Below, piece after piece: positions 9,913-20,917 of a stretch of DNA of 64,000 nucleotides. The position numbers and the translations under genes are program-made. A model generated the notes under the pieces. That model was given only the letters and a program-made list of their open reading frames with translations. It did not search any database and was not told where the DNA came from. The DNA comes from Vibrio sp. AND4 (GTDB taxonomy: Bacteria; Pseudomonadota; Gammaproteobacteria; Enterobacterales; Vibrionaceae). The stretch is from positions 27,735-91,734 of the forward strand of contig NZ_ABGR01000012.1 of NCBI RefSeq assembly GCF_000171815.1, read 5' to 3'. Each line of letters begins with the position of its first letter. The stretch's first letter is position 1.

Positions 9913-11115
9913 ATGGCGTGGAATGAGCCTGGAAATAACAACGGCAACAATGGCCGCGATAATGACCCTTGGGGTAATAATAATCGTGGTGGCCAGCGTC
10001 CTGGTGGTCGAGATCAAGGGCCGCCAGATTTAGATGAAGTGTTCAATAAACTGAGTCGAAAGCTGGGTGGCAAGTTTGGTAAAAAAGGTGGCGGTGGTTC
10101 TTCTATCGGCGGTGGTGGTGGCGCAATCGGCTTCGGTGTGATTGCGGTTATTGCGATTGCGGTGTGGTTCTTCGCTGGTTTTTACACTATAGGTGAAGCA
10201 GAGCGCGGCGTGGTGCTGCGTTTAGGTAAATACGATCGTATCGTAGACCCTGGTCTGAACTGGCGTCCTCGTTTTATCGACGAATACGAAGCAGTTAACG
10301 TGCAAGCGATTCGTTCGCTGCGTGCATCTGGTCTTATGCTGACCAAAGATGAAAACGTAGTAACCGTCGCAATGGATGTCCAATACCGAGTTGCCGACCC
10401 ATACAAATATCTATATCGCGTAACAAATGCAGACGACAGCTTGCGTCAAGCAACGGATTCTGCGCTGCGTGCGGTCATTGGTGACTCTCTAATGGATAGC
10501 ATCCTGACAAGCGGTCGTCAGCAAATTCGTCAAACGACGCAAGAAACACTCAACCAAATCATCGATAGCTACGATATGGGTATCATGATCGTCGACGTGA
10601 ACTTCCAGTCTGCGCGTCCGCCTGAACAAGTGAAAGATGCGTTTGATGATGCAATCGCAGCGCGTGAGGATGAAGAGCGTTTTGAACGTGAAGCTGAAGC
10701 CTATCGCAATGATATTCTTCCTAAGGCTACAGGTCGTGCTGAGCGTCTGAAGAAAGAAGCACAAGGTTACACGGAACGTGTGACAAACGAAGCGCTTGGT
10801 CAAGTTGCGCAGTTCGAAAAACTGCTACCTGAATACCAAGCATCACCGAGTGTAACTCGTGACCGTTTGTATCTAGATACCATGGAAGAAGTATACCTGA
10901 GTACGTCTAAAGTACTGATTGACTCTGAATCAAGCGGCAACCTTCTTTACCTTCCGATCGATAAATTGGTAGGCCAAAGTGGTCAGACAGATACTAAACG
11001 TAAATCGAAGTCCAGTTCAACGTACGATGATATCCAGTTGGAGTCTGAGCGTCCGACAGAGAGTACTTCGAATACACAGTCTCGTTCAACTGGTGCACGT
11101 CAAGGGAGATACTAA
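9913..11115 (+). CDS. hflK: FtsH modulator HflK
   Basis: HflK forms a membrane complex with HflC that encloses and restrains the FtsH protease. The 400-residue protein has a Gly/Asn-rich cytoplasmic N terminus (about 1-70), one transmembrane helix (about 71-92, IGFGVIAVIAIAVWFFAGFY), a periplasmic SPFH/band-7 domain (about 95-270), a charged coiled-coil and a Ser/Thr-rich tail. hflC begins 2 nt after its stop codon. Confidence 0.97.
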   Translation: MAWNEPGNNNGNNGRDNDPWGNNNRGGQRPGGRDQGPPDLDEVFNKLSRKLGGKFGKKGGGGSSIGGGGGAIGFGVIAVIAIAVWFFAGFYTIGEAERGVVLRLGKYDRIVDPGLNWRPRFIDEYEAVNVQAIRSLRASGLMLTKDENVVTVAMDVQYRVADPYKYLYRVTNADDSLRQATDSALRAVIGDSLMDSILTSGRQQIRQTTQETLNQIIDSYDMGIMIVDVNFQSARPPEQVKDAFDDAIAAREDEERFEREAEAYRNDILPKATGRAERLKKEAQGYTERVTNEALGQVAQFEKLLPEYQASPSVTRDRLYLDTMEEVYLSTSKVLIDSESSGNLLYLPIDKLVGQSGQTDTKRKSKSSSTYDDIQLESERPTESTSNTQSRSTGARQGRY

Positions 11116-11117
11116 GA

Positions 11118-12095
11118 ATGCGTAAGTTAATGATCCCTGTACTGGTCATTGCATTGGCATTGATGCTGATGTCACTGTTTGTGATTCCAGAAGGTGAACG
11201 CGGTATCGTCGTTCGATTTGGTCGTGTCTTAAAAGATAACGACATTACTCGCGTTTACGAACCGGGTTTGCATTTTAAAATGCCATTGTTCGACCGTGTC
11301 AAACAACTGGATGCTCGTATCCAAACGATGGATGGTCGTGCTGACCGTTTCGTAACCTCCGAGAAAAAAGACGTAATCATTGATACCTATGCGAAGTGGC
11401 GTATCGAGGATTTTGGTCGTTACTATCTTGCCACTGGTGGCGGTAACACGCTGACGGCAGAAGCGCTTCTAGAGCGTAAAGTAACCGACGTTTTACGTTC
11501 AGAAATTGGTTCGCGCGAAATTAAGCAGATCATCTCCGGGCCTCGTAAGAAAAGCCAAGAGTTGGTCGGCGGAGTGGAAGATGAACTGACGACTGAAGCC
11601 GCTCTCAAAGCGCTTGAAATCGATGGTGAGCGTGACGTCATTATGGCGGAAGTTCTCAGCGATACTCGCGAAAGTGCGATGAAAGACTTGGGGGTAAGAG
11701 TTGTTGATTTCCGTATTAAGAAAATCAACTTACCTGACGAAATCAGTGAATCTATTTATCGTCGTATGCGTGCAGAGCGTGAGTCAGTAGCGCGTAAGTT
11801 CCGCTCTCAAGGTCGTGAGAAAGCAGAGGTTATTCGCGCTCAAGCCGAGCTTGAAGTGGCAAAAATTCTTGCAGAAGCAGACAAAACAGCTCGTGTCACA
11901 CGAGGTGAAGCGGATGCAAAAGCGGCGAAGATTTATGCAGATGCTTACAACAAAGATCCTGAATTCTTCAGCTTCTTACGTTCTCTAAGAGCATACGAGA
12001 AATCGTTCAGTTCTAAGAATGACGTCCTTGTTCTGGATCCGAAGAGTGACTTCTTCCAATACATGAACAACGCAAAAGGCGCAGCTGCGAAATAA
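11118..12095 (+). CDS. hflC: FtsH modulator HflC
   Basis: HflC is the partner of HflK in the SPFH-domain cage around FtsH in the inner membrane. The 325-residue protein has an N-terminal membrane anchor (about 5-22, MIPVLVIALALMLMSLFVI), a band-7 domain and a long Ala/Glu/Arg coiled-coil near 215-270. The hflK-hflC stop-to-start gap is 2 nt. A rho-independent terminator 23 nt downstream closes the operon. Confidence 0.97.
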   Translation: MRKLMIPVLVIALALMLMSLFVIPEGERGIVVRFGRVLKDNDITRVYEPGLHFKMPLFDRVKQLDARIQTMDGRADRFVTSEKKDVIIDTYAKWRIEDFGRYYLATGGGNTLTAEALLERKVTDVLRSEIGSREIKQIISGPRKKSQELVGGVEDELTTEAALKALEIDGERDVIMAEVLSDTRESAMKDLGVRVVDFRIKKINLPDEISESIYRRMRAERESVARKFRSQGREKAEVIRAQAELEVAKILAEADKTARVTRGEADAKAAKIYADAYNKDPEFFSFLRSLRAYEKSFSSKNDVLVLDPKSDFFQYMNNAKGAAAK

Positions 12096-12117
12096 GCTAA
12101 GCGTTACAGCAAATTTA

Positions 12118-12142
12118 AAGGCTCCGTTATGGAGCCTTTTTT
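12118..12142 (+). terminator. rho-independent terminator after hflC
   Basis: GGCTCC (12120-12125) pairs with GGAGCC (12131-12136) around a GTTAT loop and is followed by a run of six T. It ends the tsaE-to-hflC operon. Confidence 0.85.
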
Positions 12143-12202
12143 GTCGCTATCGGTATTTGTGAGAAATGGTTTTTGCTGCATTGGGGTGAGGTTATCGTGT
12201 GA

Positions 12203-12388
12203 TTAACCCATCATAATGGCGATGACGGCGCCTGCCACGACTAAGCAACCACCAACGCGGCGTAACTGGTTATTGGGCTGCTCACTCAACTGAGCCACCA
12301 TGTTGCGCCAGCCATTTGGCACGACCAAAGGTCCAATACCTTCGACGATTAATACTAGCCCAATCGCTAGCCAGATAGACTCAGACAT
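12203..12388 (-). CDS. DUF2065 (YjeT-like) small membrane protein
   Basis: The 61-residue protein has two hydrophobic helices (about 4-22 and 44-60) around a short polar stretch with the family-typical EGIGPLVVPNGWR. It resembles YjeT/DUF2065 proteins, whose function is unknown. In E. coli yjeT sits in the same place between hflC and purA but reads in their direction; here it reads opposite. It lies between the hflC terminator and purA, so it must have its own promoter, within the 173 nt shared with purA. Confidence 0.8.
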   Translation of the reverse strand: MSESIWLAIGLVLIVEGIGPLVVPNGWRNMVAQLSEQPNNQLRRVGGCLVVAGAVIAIMMG

Positions 12389-12540
12389 TATGATTCCTAG
12401 TTGAATTCTGAAAACTAAATACTATCAGTGATGTAGTGTTTTCGAAACGAGCAGGGAAAGCGAGTTTGCATTCTAGTATCAACTCTGTGAATAAAAAATG
12501 ACTGCAAGAAGAGCGATTCGGTGCTAGAATCCATTTTTAA

Positions 12541-13878
<1,338 letters not shown>

Positions 13879-13901
13879 TTCCTGATTGTACAGACAGTTG
13901 C

Positions 13902-13930
13902 AAAAGCCAGCGTTTATCGCTGGCTTTTTT
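13902..13930 (+). terminator. rho-independent terminator after purA
   Basis: AGCCAGCG (13905-13912) pairs with CGCTGGCT (13918-13925) around TTTAT, followed by TTTTT. Confidence 0.9.
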
Positions 13931-13988
13931 GTGTCTATACGTCGAGGGGTTATGGCTAAAAGATGTAACTCGCTGTGGCAAAGATTTG

Positions 13989-14032
13989 CCGTTAAGCTAA
14001 ATGGGAGGCAAAAATTGCCTAAAGCTTAACGG
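13989..14032. repeat. large inverted repeat overlapping the motX promoter
   Basis: CCGTTAAGCT (13989-13998) is the exact reverse complement of AGCTTAACGG (14023-14032). Between them AGGCAA (14006-14011) and TTGCCT (14015-14020) form an inner hairpin. The right arm lies inside the sigma-28 promoter, covering bases between the -35 and -10 elements. Confidence 0.8.
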
Positions 14033-14046
14033 ACCTTTGCCGATAA
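14020..14046 (+). promoter_or_regulatory. sigma-28 (FliA) promoter of motX
   Basis: TAAA (14020-14023), exactly 15 nt, then GCCGATAA (14039-14046) is the full sigma-28 flagellar promoter consensus. It lies 65 bp before the motX ATG, placing motX in the late (class IV) flagellar regulon. It also argues against the longer reading frame that would begin at 14001. Confidence 0.9.
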
Positions 14047-14111
14047 GGTTATCAAGCAGAGGAGATCCTGAGCTGATCTTTGGTTTCTTAGATACCTTAA
14101 AGAGTACATTT

Positions 14112-14747
14112 ATGAAGTTACGAACAGTGGCTGCTTCACTGTTGTTGATGCTGAGTGCAACATCGGCTAAGGCGGATGTTGCCGAGATAGGGGCGCCTGT
14201 TCCCATCTACACCGAAGCAGAGCTTATAAAGCTTATTGAGCAAAATAAGCACTTAGAACGTGTGCGCGCTGATCACTGCCAATTAGTGGAAGATATCGTG
14301 GCACGCGCAACACGTATTAACTTGCCGTCCTATGAATTTCTTTATGGTGATATGTTGGCGTGGGGTGTGTGTGTAGAGCAGGACGTAGAGCTTGGTCTTT
14401 ACTACATGGAAAACGCAGCCCACCAAGGCTTGCCAGCCGCGTTGGAGCAGTTAGGCCGCTACTACTCTCGCGGTACCCTAGTCCAACAAGATAAAGAACG
14501 TGCAATTCCATATTTACGTGAAGCGGCGTCCATGGGAAATCTGAATGCGCGAATTCACCTTGCTGAGTTGCTACTGCGTGATTACGGCAGCCCGCTGGAT
14601 TACGAAGACGCGTACCGCTGGTTGTATAACTCGGTGACTGCAGACCAAAGAAAATACAAGCGCATAGCGATGCTTAGAAATGGTCTTGAGCAACGCATGC
14701 CAGAAAACATAATTGTGCGAGCCAAACGCCGCGATACCTTCTGGTAG
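14112..14747 (+). CDS. motX: sodium-driven polar flagellar motor protein MotX
   Basis: MotX forms, with MotY, the periplasmic T ring around the basal body and is needed to install the PomA/PomB sodium stator of the polar flagellum. The 211-residue protein starts at MKLRTVAASLLLMLSATSAKA, a signal peptide cleaved near residue 21. The rest contains Sel1-type repeats (about 95-180; ALEQLGRYYSRG, ARIHLAELLLRD). The upstream reading frame (to 14001) is excluded because it would start upstream of the promoter's own -35 element. A sigma-28 promoter precedes it and a shared terminator separates it from hmp. Confidence 0.95.
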   Translation: MKLRTVAASLLLMLSATSAKADVAEIGAPVPIYTEAELIKLIEQNKHLERVRADHCQLVEDIVARATRINLPSYEFLYGDMLAWGVCVEQDVELGLYYMENAAHQGLPAALEQLGRYYSRGTLVQQDKERAIPYLREAASMGNLNARIHLAELLLRDYGSPLDYEDAYRWLYNSVTADQRKYKRIAMLRNGLEQRMPENIIVRAKRRDTFW

Positions 14748-14794
14748 ACTTACTTTTCTAAGACGAATAACTTCATAAAGCTCAGCCAATACAT

Positions 14795-14833
14795 ACAACA
14801 AAGCCCACATCATGTGGGCTTTGTTGTTTTTCC
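14795..14833. terminator. bidirectional terminator between motX and hmp
   Basis: ACAAAGCCCACAT (14798-14810) pairs with ATGTGGGCTTTGT (14812-14824). T-rich sequence follows on the plus strand and A-rich sequence precedes it, so it can serve both convergent genes. Confidence 0.85.
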
Positions 14834-14853
14834 CGACGAGTAATCGTGAGCGA

Positions 14854-16038
14854 TTAAACGACCTTGTGTGGACCGAAGCACTCGTAGTGGAACTGTTCTT
14901 GCGGCACACCCAGATCAAGCAACTGTTTCGCTACATGCTGCATAAAGCCGACAGGACCACAGAAGTAAACTTGTACCTTGTCTTGCTTTAGAGCGACTTC
15001 AATTTCATTTAGGTTTACAAAACCACTGAAGTTAAAGTCTTCGCCAATTTTATCTTCTGCTGTTGGCTGGTTATACCAAACTAGCGAGTTCATGTTCTCT
15101 TTTGCATTCACGAGCTGATTTACGTGGTGCTTAAATGCGTGCTGTTGGCCGTTTTCTGCAGCGTGCACCCAGGTCACTGGCGCTTGGTGCTCAGAGAGGC
15201 TTTCAAGCATAGATAGAGTTGGTGTTAAACCCACACCCGCCGACACCAAAACAACTGGCGTTGCTGCGTCTACATCCATAAAGAAATCACCTGCAGGTGC
15301 GGCAAGTTGCACTTTATCGCCGATGTTCAGCTCATCGTGAAGGTAATTCGACACTTTACCGCCTTCTTCGCGTTTTACAGAGATACGGTAAGTATCTTCT
15401 TGGACGGCAGATGATAGGCTGTATTGGCGAATTTCTTGGTTGTCGAACTTATCGCTGTTGATGTAAATACCCAGATATTGCCCTGGTTTGTACTCAGAAA
15501 CCTTGTCACCATCGGTTGGTTTGAAAACAAAGCTACAGATGTTTTCACTTTCCAGTTGCTTACCTACTAATTCGAACTCACGCAGACCACGCCAGCCGCC
15601 TTGAAGCGCTGCATTCTCTTGGTAGATTTGCTCTTCACGTTGAATAAACACGTTCGCTAGCACGCCGTAAGCCTCTGCCCATGCATCAAGAACTTCTTGA
15701 CCTGGCGAAAGTAACTCATCGATAGTGGCAAGTAGGTGAGTACCGACGATTTGGTACTGATCTTCAGTGATCATAAAGCTCGTGTGTTTGTGGGCAATCT
15801 TCTCTACTGCACCAAGCAGCGCAGGTAGGTTATCAATGTTAGCAGCGTAAGCACAGATTGCATTAAATAGAGCTTCACGCTGGTCACCATTACGCTGGTT
15901 ACTCATGTTGAAAATGTCTTTCAACTCAGGGTTATGGGTAAACATGCGATCATAAAAATGCGCCGTTAGTTTTGGGCCCGTTTCAGCAATAATAGGTGCG
16001 GTTGCTTTCACGATGTCAATGGTTTTGTTACTGATCAT
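14854..16038 (-). CDS. hmp: nitric oxide dioxygenase (flavohemoglobin) Hmp
   Basis: Hmp oxidises nitric oxide to nitrate with O2 and NAD(P)H. The 394-residue cytoplasmic protein has an N-terminal globin domain (about 1-140, with the proximal His in [10 protein letters not shown]), then an FAD-binding ferredoxin-reductase domain (about 150-255; RQYSLSS) and an NAD-binding domain ([21 protein letters not shown]). It is divergent from nsrR, with two NsrR-type operators in the 111-nt gap, so NO probably derepresses it. Confidence 0.97.
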   Translation of the reverse strand: MISNKTIDIVKATAPIIAETGPKLTAHFYDRMFTHNPELKDIFNMSNQRNGDQREALFNAICAYAANIDNLPALLGAVEKIAHKHTSFMITEDQYQIVGTHLLATIDELLSPGQEVLDAWAEAYGVLANVFIQREEQIYQENAALQGGWRGLREFELVGKQLESENICSFVFKPTDGDKVSEYKPGQYLGIYINSDKFDNQEIRQYSLSSAVQEDTYRISVKREEGGKVSNYLHDELNIGDKVQLAAPAGDFFMDVDAATPVVLVSAGVGLTPTLSMLESLSEHQAPVTWVHAAENGQQHAFKHHVNQLVNAKENMNSLVWYNQPTAEDKIGEDFNFSGFVNLNEIEVALKQDKVQVYFCGPVGFMQHVAKQLLDLGVPQEQFHYECFGPHKVV

Positions 16039-16054
16039 AATGCTTCTCTATTTA

Positions 16055-16077
16055 AAGTTGTATTTTCAATGCATGTT
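16055..16077. promoter_or_regulatory. NsrR operator 1 (hmp proximal)
   Basis: AAGTTGTATTT, one base, then CAATGCATGTT forms an 11-1-11 imperfect inverted repeat like the NsrR consensus half-site AANATGCATTT. It lies 17 bp upstream of the hmp start codon. Confidence 0.75.
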
Positions 16078-16079
16078 TA

Positions 16080-16102
16080 AAGTTGTATCTCAAATGTATC
16101 TT
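16080..16102. promoter_or_regulatory. NsrR operator 2
   Basis: AAGTTGTATCT, C, then AAATGTATCTT is a second 11-1-11 repeat, 25 bp centre to centre from operator 1, so both are on about the same helical face offset by two and a half turns. It can repress hmp and nsrR. Confidence 0.75.
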
Positions 16103-16149
16103 TTAATCAAGAAAAGATTTACAATTTTGCGATTAGAGAGGATAGCAAC

Positions 16150-16575
16150 ATGCAGTTAACCAGCTTTACCGACTACGCGCTCAGAACCTTAATCTACTTG
16201 GCATCACTGCCAAAAGATGAGTTGACAAATATTACTGAAGTGACTGATTTATTTGGTGTATCACGCAACCACATGGTGAAAGTGATCAACCGCCTTGGGC
16301 AGCTTGGTTATGTACATACCGTACGTGGCAAAAACGGCGGGATTCGTTTATTGAAGGCGCCGCAAGAAATTACAGTCGGTGGTGTCGTGCGTGATTTGGA
16401 GCCACTCGATTTGGTGAATTGTTCTGTGGAGTTTTGTCACATCACGCCAGCCTGCCGTCTAAAAGAGAAGTTAGCGCAAGCGAAAATGGCCTTTATGGCT
16501 GAATTAGATGGTTGCACGATTGAAGAACTATTGCGTGATAATTCAGAGTTGCTGATATTACTCACTCGTCCTTAG
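16150..16575 (+). CDS. nsrR: nitric oxide-sensing transcriptional repressor NsrR
   Basis: NsrR is an Rrf2-family repressor whose iron-sulfur cluster reacts with NO, releasing DNA. The 141-residue protein has an N-terminal winged helix (about 1-75; [32 protein letters not shown]) and the cluster-binding cysteines C92, C97 and C103 in the [13 protein letters not shown] segment. It is divergent from its target hmp. In E. coli nsrR is cotranscribed with rnr; here 111 nt and no terminator separate them. Confidence 0.95.
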   Translation: MQLTSFTDYALRTLIYLASLPKDELTNITEVTDLFGVSRNHMVKVINRLGQLGYVHTVRGKNGGIRLLKAPQEITVGGVVRDLEPLDLVNCSVEFCHITPACRLKEKLAQAKMAFMAELDGCTIEELLRDNSELLILLTRP

Positions 16576-16692
16576 TCTTATCAACGCTGCATCAATTCGT
16601 TTTACTGACTCTCTTTTTAAAGCTATTTCTGTAGCTTATTGAGAGACTCAGATATACTAGCTCTATACCTTCCTTGCTAGATAGGCGTGCCT

Positions 16693-19185
16693 ATGTCAGA
16701 CCATATTTCAAACGATCCTTTCGCCGATCGTGAATCCAAAAATTACGAAAATCCAATCCCGAGTAGAGAGTTCATTCTTGAGTTTCTAAAAAAAGCAGGT
16801 GCTCCAATGAATCGCAATGATTTGTTTGAAGCACTGAAGCTGGAAGGTGAAGAACATTACGAGGGGTTGCGTCGCCGACTGCGTGCGATGGAGCGCGATG
16901 GTCAGCTCGTGTTTACGCGCCGTCAGTGCTACGCGTTACCAGAAAAACTCGAGATGGTGAAAGGTTATGTAATTGGTCATAAAGATGGCCATGGCTGGGT
17001 TCGTCCAGAAGGCAGTGTAGGCAAGGATAATGACATTGTATTGCCACATCACCAGATGAAGCACATCATCCACGGTGACTTCGTCTTGGTACAACCAACC
17101 GACAACAGCAAACGTGGTCGTCGTGAAGGGCGTCTTGTGCGCGTTTTAGAGGAGCGTAATACGCAGATCGTAGGGCGTTTCTTCCTTGAATATGGCTACT
17201 CATATGTTGTACCTGATGACTCGCGCATTAGCCAAGACATTCTGATCCCCAATGAGCATAAAGCGGGTGCCCGAATGGGTAACGTGGTGGTGATTGAGGT
17301 TACTGACCGTGGTTCTCGCTCACGGGGCATGATGGGGAAAGTGGTTGAAGTACTTGGTGAAAATATGGCGCCAGGTATGGAGACGCAAGTTGCCATTCGT
17401 ACCCACCAGATCCCACACGACTGGCCGGAAGCGGTTGATAAGCAGATCGAAAACCTGAGCGAAGAAGTGCCCGAAGAGGCGAAAGTGGGCCGTATAGACC
17501 TACGCGACCTGCCCCTAGTAACCATAGATGGTGAGGACGCTCGAGACTTCGATGACGCCGTTTTCTGTGAGAAGAAGAAAGGGGGAGGTTGGCGTCTATG
17601 GGTCGCCATCGCTGACGTCAGTTACTACGTACGCACGGACTCTGCGCTTGATAAAGAAGCCATCAATCGAGGTAACTCGGTGTACTTCCCATCGCAAGTG
17701 GTACCAATGTTGCCTGAAGTGTTGTCAAACGGCTTGTGTTCGCTTAACCCGCAAGTTGATCGCTTGTGTATGGTGTGTGAGATGACTGTCTCAGAAACGG
17801 GTAAGCTATCAGGTTACAAGCATTATGAAGCGGTGATGAACTCGCATGCTCGTCTGACTTACAACAAGGTGGGTGCGATACTTGAAGGAGATGAAGAACT
17901 GCGTATGCGTTATCACACGCACGTCCCGCATCTCGAAGAACTGCACGCGATGTACAAAGTGCTAAAAAATGCACGTGATAACCGTGGTGCGATCGAGTTC
18001 GAAACGGTTGAAACCAAGTTTATTTTCAATGCTGATCGTAAGATTGAAAGCATTGAACCTGTGATTCGTAATGACGCGCACAAGATCATCGAAGAATGTA
18101 TGATCTTGGCTAACGTTGCTTCTGCGTCTTACGTTGAAAAAGCGAAAGAACCAGCATTGTATCGTGTTCATGACTCTCCGGGTGAACTTCGCCTACAAGG
18201 TTTCCGAGACTTCTTAAGTGAGTTAGGCCTTGATTTAAAAGGTGGCTTGGAGCCATCACCAACCGACTATGCGGATTTAGTTAAGCAAATCGCTGGGCGT
18301 CAGGACAAAGAGCTGATCCAGACCATGCTGCTTCGCTCTATGAAACAGGCGGTATACAACGCAGATAACGCCGGTCACTTTGGTCTAGCACTAAAACGCT
18401 ACGCGCATTTCACGTCGCCAATCCGTCGCTACCCTGATTTACTGTTACACCGCGCAATCAAATACCTGATTGCGAAAGAAGCAGGCCGCAACCAAGACCG
18501 ATGGACGCCAACGGGTGGTTACCACTATTCGTTTGATGACATGGACTTCTACGGCGAGCAATGTTCAATGACAGAGCGTCGTGCAGATGACGCGACCCGA
18601 GATGTCTCTGATTGGTTGAAGTGTGAATACATGCAAGACCATGTTGGTGATGCGCTTGATGGTGTCATTGCGAATGTTACTAGCTTTGGTTTCTTCGTTC
18701 GTTTGACTGAACTGCACATTGATGGTTTGGTGCACATTTCAACGCTGGCGAACGACTATTACCAGTTTGATCCTATTGGTCAAAGACTTATTGGTGAAAG
18801 CTTCGGTAACATCTATCGCTTGGGCGATGCGGTGAAAGTAAAAGTGCTGGCGGTTAACTTAAATGATAAGCAAATTGACTTTGAATTAATCGAAACAAGC
18901 CGTAAGCTACGCGGCGAAGGTAAGACGGCGAAGAAACGCGTAGCGGATGCCAAGCGCAAAGCGAAAGAGAAAAAACGTGCGGCAACCAAAGGCGCTACTC
19001 GCGCGATACCAGCGATTGAGCCAACCAAGCGACCAGAACCTGCAGAAGCAGAGAAAACTGGTAAAAATGGCGCAAAACGCGGCAAGACTGAAGGCGCTAA
19101 AAAGCCTAAAGTGAAAAAAGAACGCAAGAAAAAGCCACACAGTAAGCCGAAGAAGACCAAGCGTACCAAGAGCGACGCAGAGTAG
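16693..19185 (+). CDS. rnr: exoribonuclease R
   Basis: RNase R degrades structured RNA 3' to 5', acting in rRNA quality control, trans-translation and cold adaptation. The protein (830 residues from ATG 16693) has an N-terminal helix-turn-helix ([17 protein letters not shown]), cold-shock-like domains, the RNB catalytic domain with [12 protein letters not shown], an S1 domain (about 640-725) and a Lys/Ala-rich basic tail. A GTG two codons earlier (16687) is an alternative start; ATG gives [10 protein letters not shown], like E. coli MSQDPFQ. rlmB follows 76 nt later. Confidence 0.95.
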   Translation: MSDHISNDPFADRESKNYENPIPSREFILEFLKKAGAPMNRNDLFEALKLEGEEHYEGLRRRLRAMERDGQLVFTRRQCYALPEKLEMVKGYVIGHKDGHGWVRPEGSVGKDNDIVLPHHQMKHIIHGDFVLVQPTDNSKRGRREGRLVRVLEERNTQIVGRFFLEYGYSYVVPDDSRISQDILIPNEHKAGARMGNVVVIEVTDRGSRSRGMMGKVVEVLGENMAPGMETQVAIRTHQIPHDWPEAVDKQIENLSEEVPEEAKVGRIDLRDLPLVTIDGEDARDFDDAVFCEKKKGGGWRLWVAIADVSYYVRTDSALDKEAINRGNSVYFPSQVVPMLPEVLSNGLCSLNPQVDRLCMVCEMTVSETGKLSGYKHYEAVMNSHARLTYNKVGAILEGDEELRMRYHTHVPHLEELHAMYKVLKNARDNRGAIEFETVETKFIFNADRKIESIEPVIRNDAHKIIEECMILANVASASYVEKAKEPALYRVHDSPGELRLQGFRDFLSELGLDLKGGLEPSPTDYADLVKQIAGRQDKELIQTMLLRSMKQAVYNADNAGHFGLALKRYAHFTSPIRRYPDLLLHRAIKYLIAKEAGRNQDRWTPTGGYHYSFDDMDFYGEQCSMTERRADDATRDVSDWLKCEYMQDHVGDALDGVIANVTSFGFFVRLTELHIDGLVHISTLANDYYQFDPIGQRLIGESFGNIYRLGDAVKVKVLAVNLNDKQIDFELIETSRKLRGEGKTAKKRVADAKRKAKEKKRAATKGATRAIPAIEPTKRPEPAEAEKTGKNGAKRGKTEGAKKPKVKKERKKKPHSKPKKTKRTKSDAE

Positions 19186-19261
19186 GCTGAATCGCCAGTC
19201 TAGCTTGGATTTAAAGGGGTAGATTGGCGCAGGCAATATGACCAGAACAACAGGTTAAACA

Positions 19262-20005
19262 ATGAGTAACGAATTTATCTACGGCATTCACGCAGTGAAG
19301 GCGGTATTGGAACGCGAACCAGAGCGTTTTATTGAAGCGTACGTGCTAAAAGGACGTCAAGACGATCGCCTAATGCCAATCCTGAATGATCTTCAGGTTT
19401 GTGGCGTGTCTATCCAACAAATGACTCGTAAAACGCTAGACGACAAAGCACACGGTGCTAACCATCAAGGCATCATTGCTCGTGTTAAAGCTGCGAAACA
19501 GCTCAATGAAAATGACATCGATGGCATCCTAGCGCAGCATGATGCACCACTGCTACTTGTATTAGATGGTGTGACGGATCCGCACAACTTGGGTGCTTGC
19601 CTGCGTAATGCAGACGCAGCTGGCGCAGCGGCGATCATCGTACCGAAAGATCGTTCAGCACCGATGAACGCCACCGTAAGCAAAGTCGCTTGCGGTGCAG
19701 CCGAAGTCGTGCCATTGATCCGAGTGACTAACTTGGCTCGTACTATGCGCACACTGCAAGAGCAAGGTATTTGGTTTGTTGGGACAGCGGGCGAAGCAAC
19801 GCATGATATCTATCAAGCGAAGCTGACAGGTCCTCTTGCTATCGTGATGGGGGCTGAAGGTGGCGGTATGCGCCGTCTGACTCGCGAAACCTGTGACGAT
19901 TTGATTAAGATCCCAATGGCTGGTAGCGTTTCAAGCCTGAACGTATCTGTGGCATCTGGCATCTGTTTGTTTGAAGCGGTTCGTCAGCGTATTGCTGCAA
20001 AGTAG
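19262..20005 (+). CDS. rlmB: 23S rRNA (guanosine-2'-O-)-methyltransferase RlmB
   Basis: RlmB methylates the ribose of G2251 in 23S rRNA using S-adenosylmethionine. The 247-residue SpoU-class (trefoil-knot) enzyme shows the three SpoU motifs: [22 protein letters not shown] and [14 protein letters not shown]. It follows rnr as in E. coli. A strong terminator follows, and the next gene (gph) belongs to a different E. coli neighbourhood. Confidence 0.97.
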   Translation: MSNEFIYGIHAVKAVLEREPERFIEAYVLKGRQDDRLMPILNDLQVCGVSIQQMTRKTLDDKAHGANHQGIIARVKAAKQLNENDIDGILAQHDAPLLLVLDGVTDPHNLGACLRNADAAGAAAIIVPKDRSAPMNATVSKVACGAAEVVPLIRVTNLARTMRTLQEQGIWFVGTAGEATHDIYQAKLTGPLAIVMGAEGGGMRRLTRETCDDLIKIPMAGSVSSLNVSVASGICLFEAVRQRIAAK

Positions 20006-20048
20006 CGGCTAAACAAACTGTTACTGCTAAATCAGACAGAATGATAAA

Positions 20049-20080
20049 ACAAAGGATGGGGGGCCATCCTTTGTCGTTTT
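20049..20080 (+). terminator. rho-independent terminator after rlmB
   Basis: The 11-bp stem ACAAAGGATGG (20049-20059) / CCATCCTTTGT (20064-20074) closes a GGGG loop and is followed by CGTTTT. Confidence 0.85.
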
Positions 20081-20115
20081 CACCGATTTATAAATAAAAA
20101 ACCTTCAGAGAAGTT

Positions 20116-20802
20116 ATGACTCAACAAGACATTAAATTCATCGCCTTCGATCTTGATGGTACCCTTCTTGATAGCGTGCCTGATCTGGCGGTAGCGGCCG
20201 ACCAAGCAGCGCAAGCGCTTGGCTTTCCATCGGTTTCAGAAGAGCAAGTTCGTGATTACGTGGGTAATGGCGCCGACGTATTGATCGGTCGTGCATTGAG
20301 CCAAAGCCTCACCATCAATCCAGAGTTAAGTGAAGAACTGCGCGCTAAAGCGCGTGTACTGTTTGATGACTACTACGAGCAAAGCGGTCACAAGTTAAGC
20401 CACCTTTACCCCGAGGTAAAGGAGACGCTTGAAGAACTACACAAAACAGGCTTTGTGATGGCGTTGGTCACCAATAAGCCCTCAAAGTTTGTACCTGAGG
20501 TTCTGGAAAAGCACGACATCGCAAAATACTTTGTTGATGTGCTAGGCGGTGACGCGTTCCCAGAGAAAAAACCTAACCCAATTGCACTGAACTGGTTGAT
20601 GGAGAAACACCAAATCCAACCCAGTGAAATGCTGATGGTTGGCGACTCGAAAAACGATATTCTCGCGGCGAAAAATGCCGGTTGTGCCTCATTTGGCCTG
20701 ACTTATGGTTATAACCATGGTGAACCAATCGCAGCATCCAATCCGGATTTTGTGGCAGACAGTTTGGCTGAATTATTGGAAGTGGTAGCGGTTTCGGCAT
20801 AA
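20116..20802 (+). CDS. gph: phosphoglycolate phosphatase
   Basis: Gph removes phosphate from 2-phosphoglycolate, produced during repair of 3'-phosphoglycolate DNA ends. The 228-residue HAD-family enzyme has motif I DLDGTLLDS, motif II LVTNKP and motif III/IV with KKPNP and VGDSKND. In E. coli it belongs to dam-rpe-gph-trpS; here rlmB and its terminator lie directly upstream, 36 bp before the ATG, and neither dam nor rpe is in the window. Confidence 0.93.
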   Translation: MTQQDIKFIAFDLDGTLLDSVPDLAVAADQAAQALGFPSVSEEQVRDYVGNGADVLIGRALSQSLTINPELSEELRAKARVLFDDYYEQSGHKLSHLYPEVKETLEELHKTGFVMALVTNKPSKFVPEVLEKHDIAKYFVDVLGGDAFPEKKPNPIALNWLMEKHQIQPSEMLMVGDSKNDILAAKNAGCASFGLTYGYNHGEPIAASNPDFVADSLAELLEVVAVSA

Positions 20803-20850
20803 CGGCGGTAAAAGAGCTTCCAAAATACTCGCTAATGAGTACACTGAGTA

Positions 20851-20880
20851 AACCGTGCACATATCGCAGCACGGTTTTTT
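20851..20880 (+). terminator. hairpin with T-run between gph and trpS
   Basis: AACCGTGC (20851-20858) pairs with GCACGGTT (20869-20876) around a 10-nt loop and is followed by T. It lies 38 bp before the trpS start, so trpS needs readthrough or a promoter overlapping this site. Confidence 0.75.
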
Positions 20881-20917
20881 CATTTAATTAGATTAAGAAG
20901 TCAAAGGAATCATTCTA

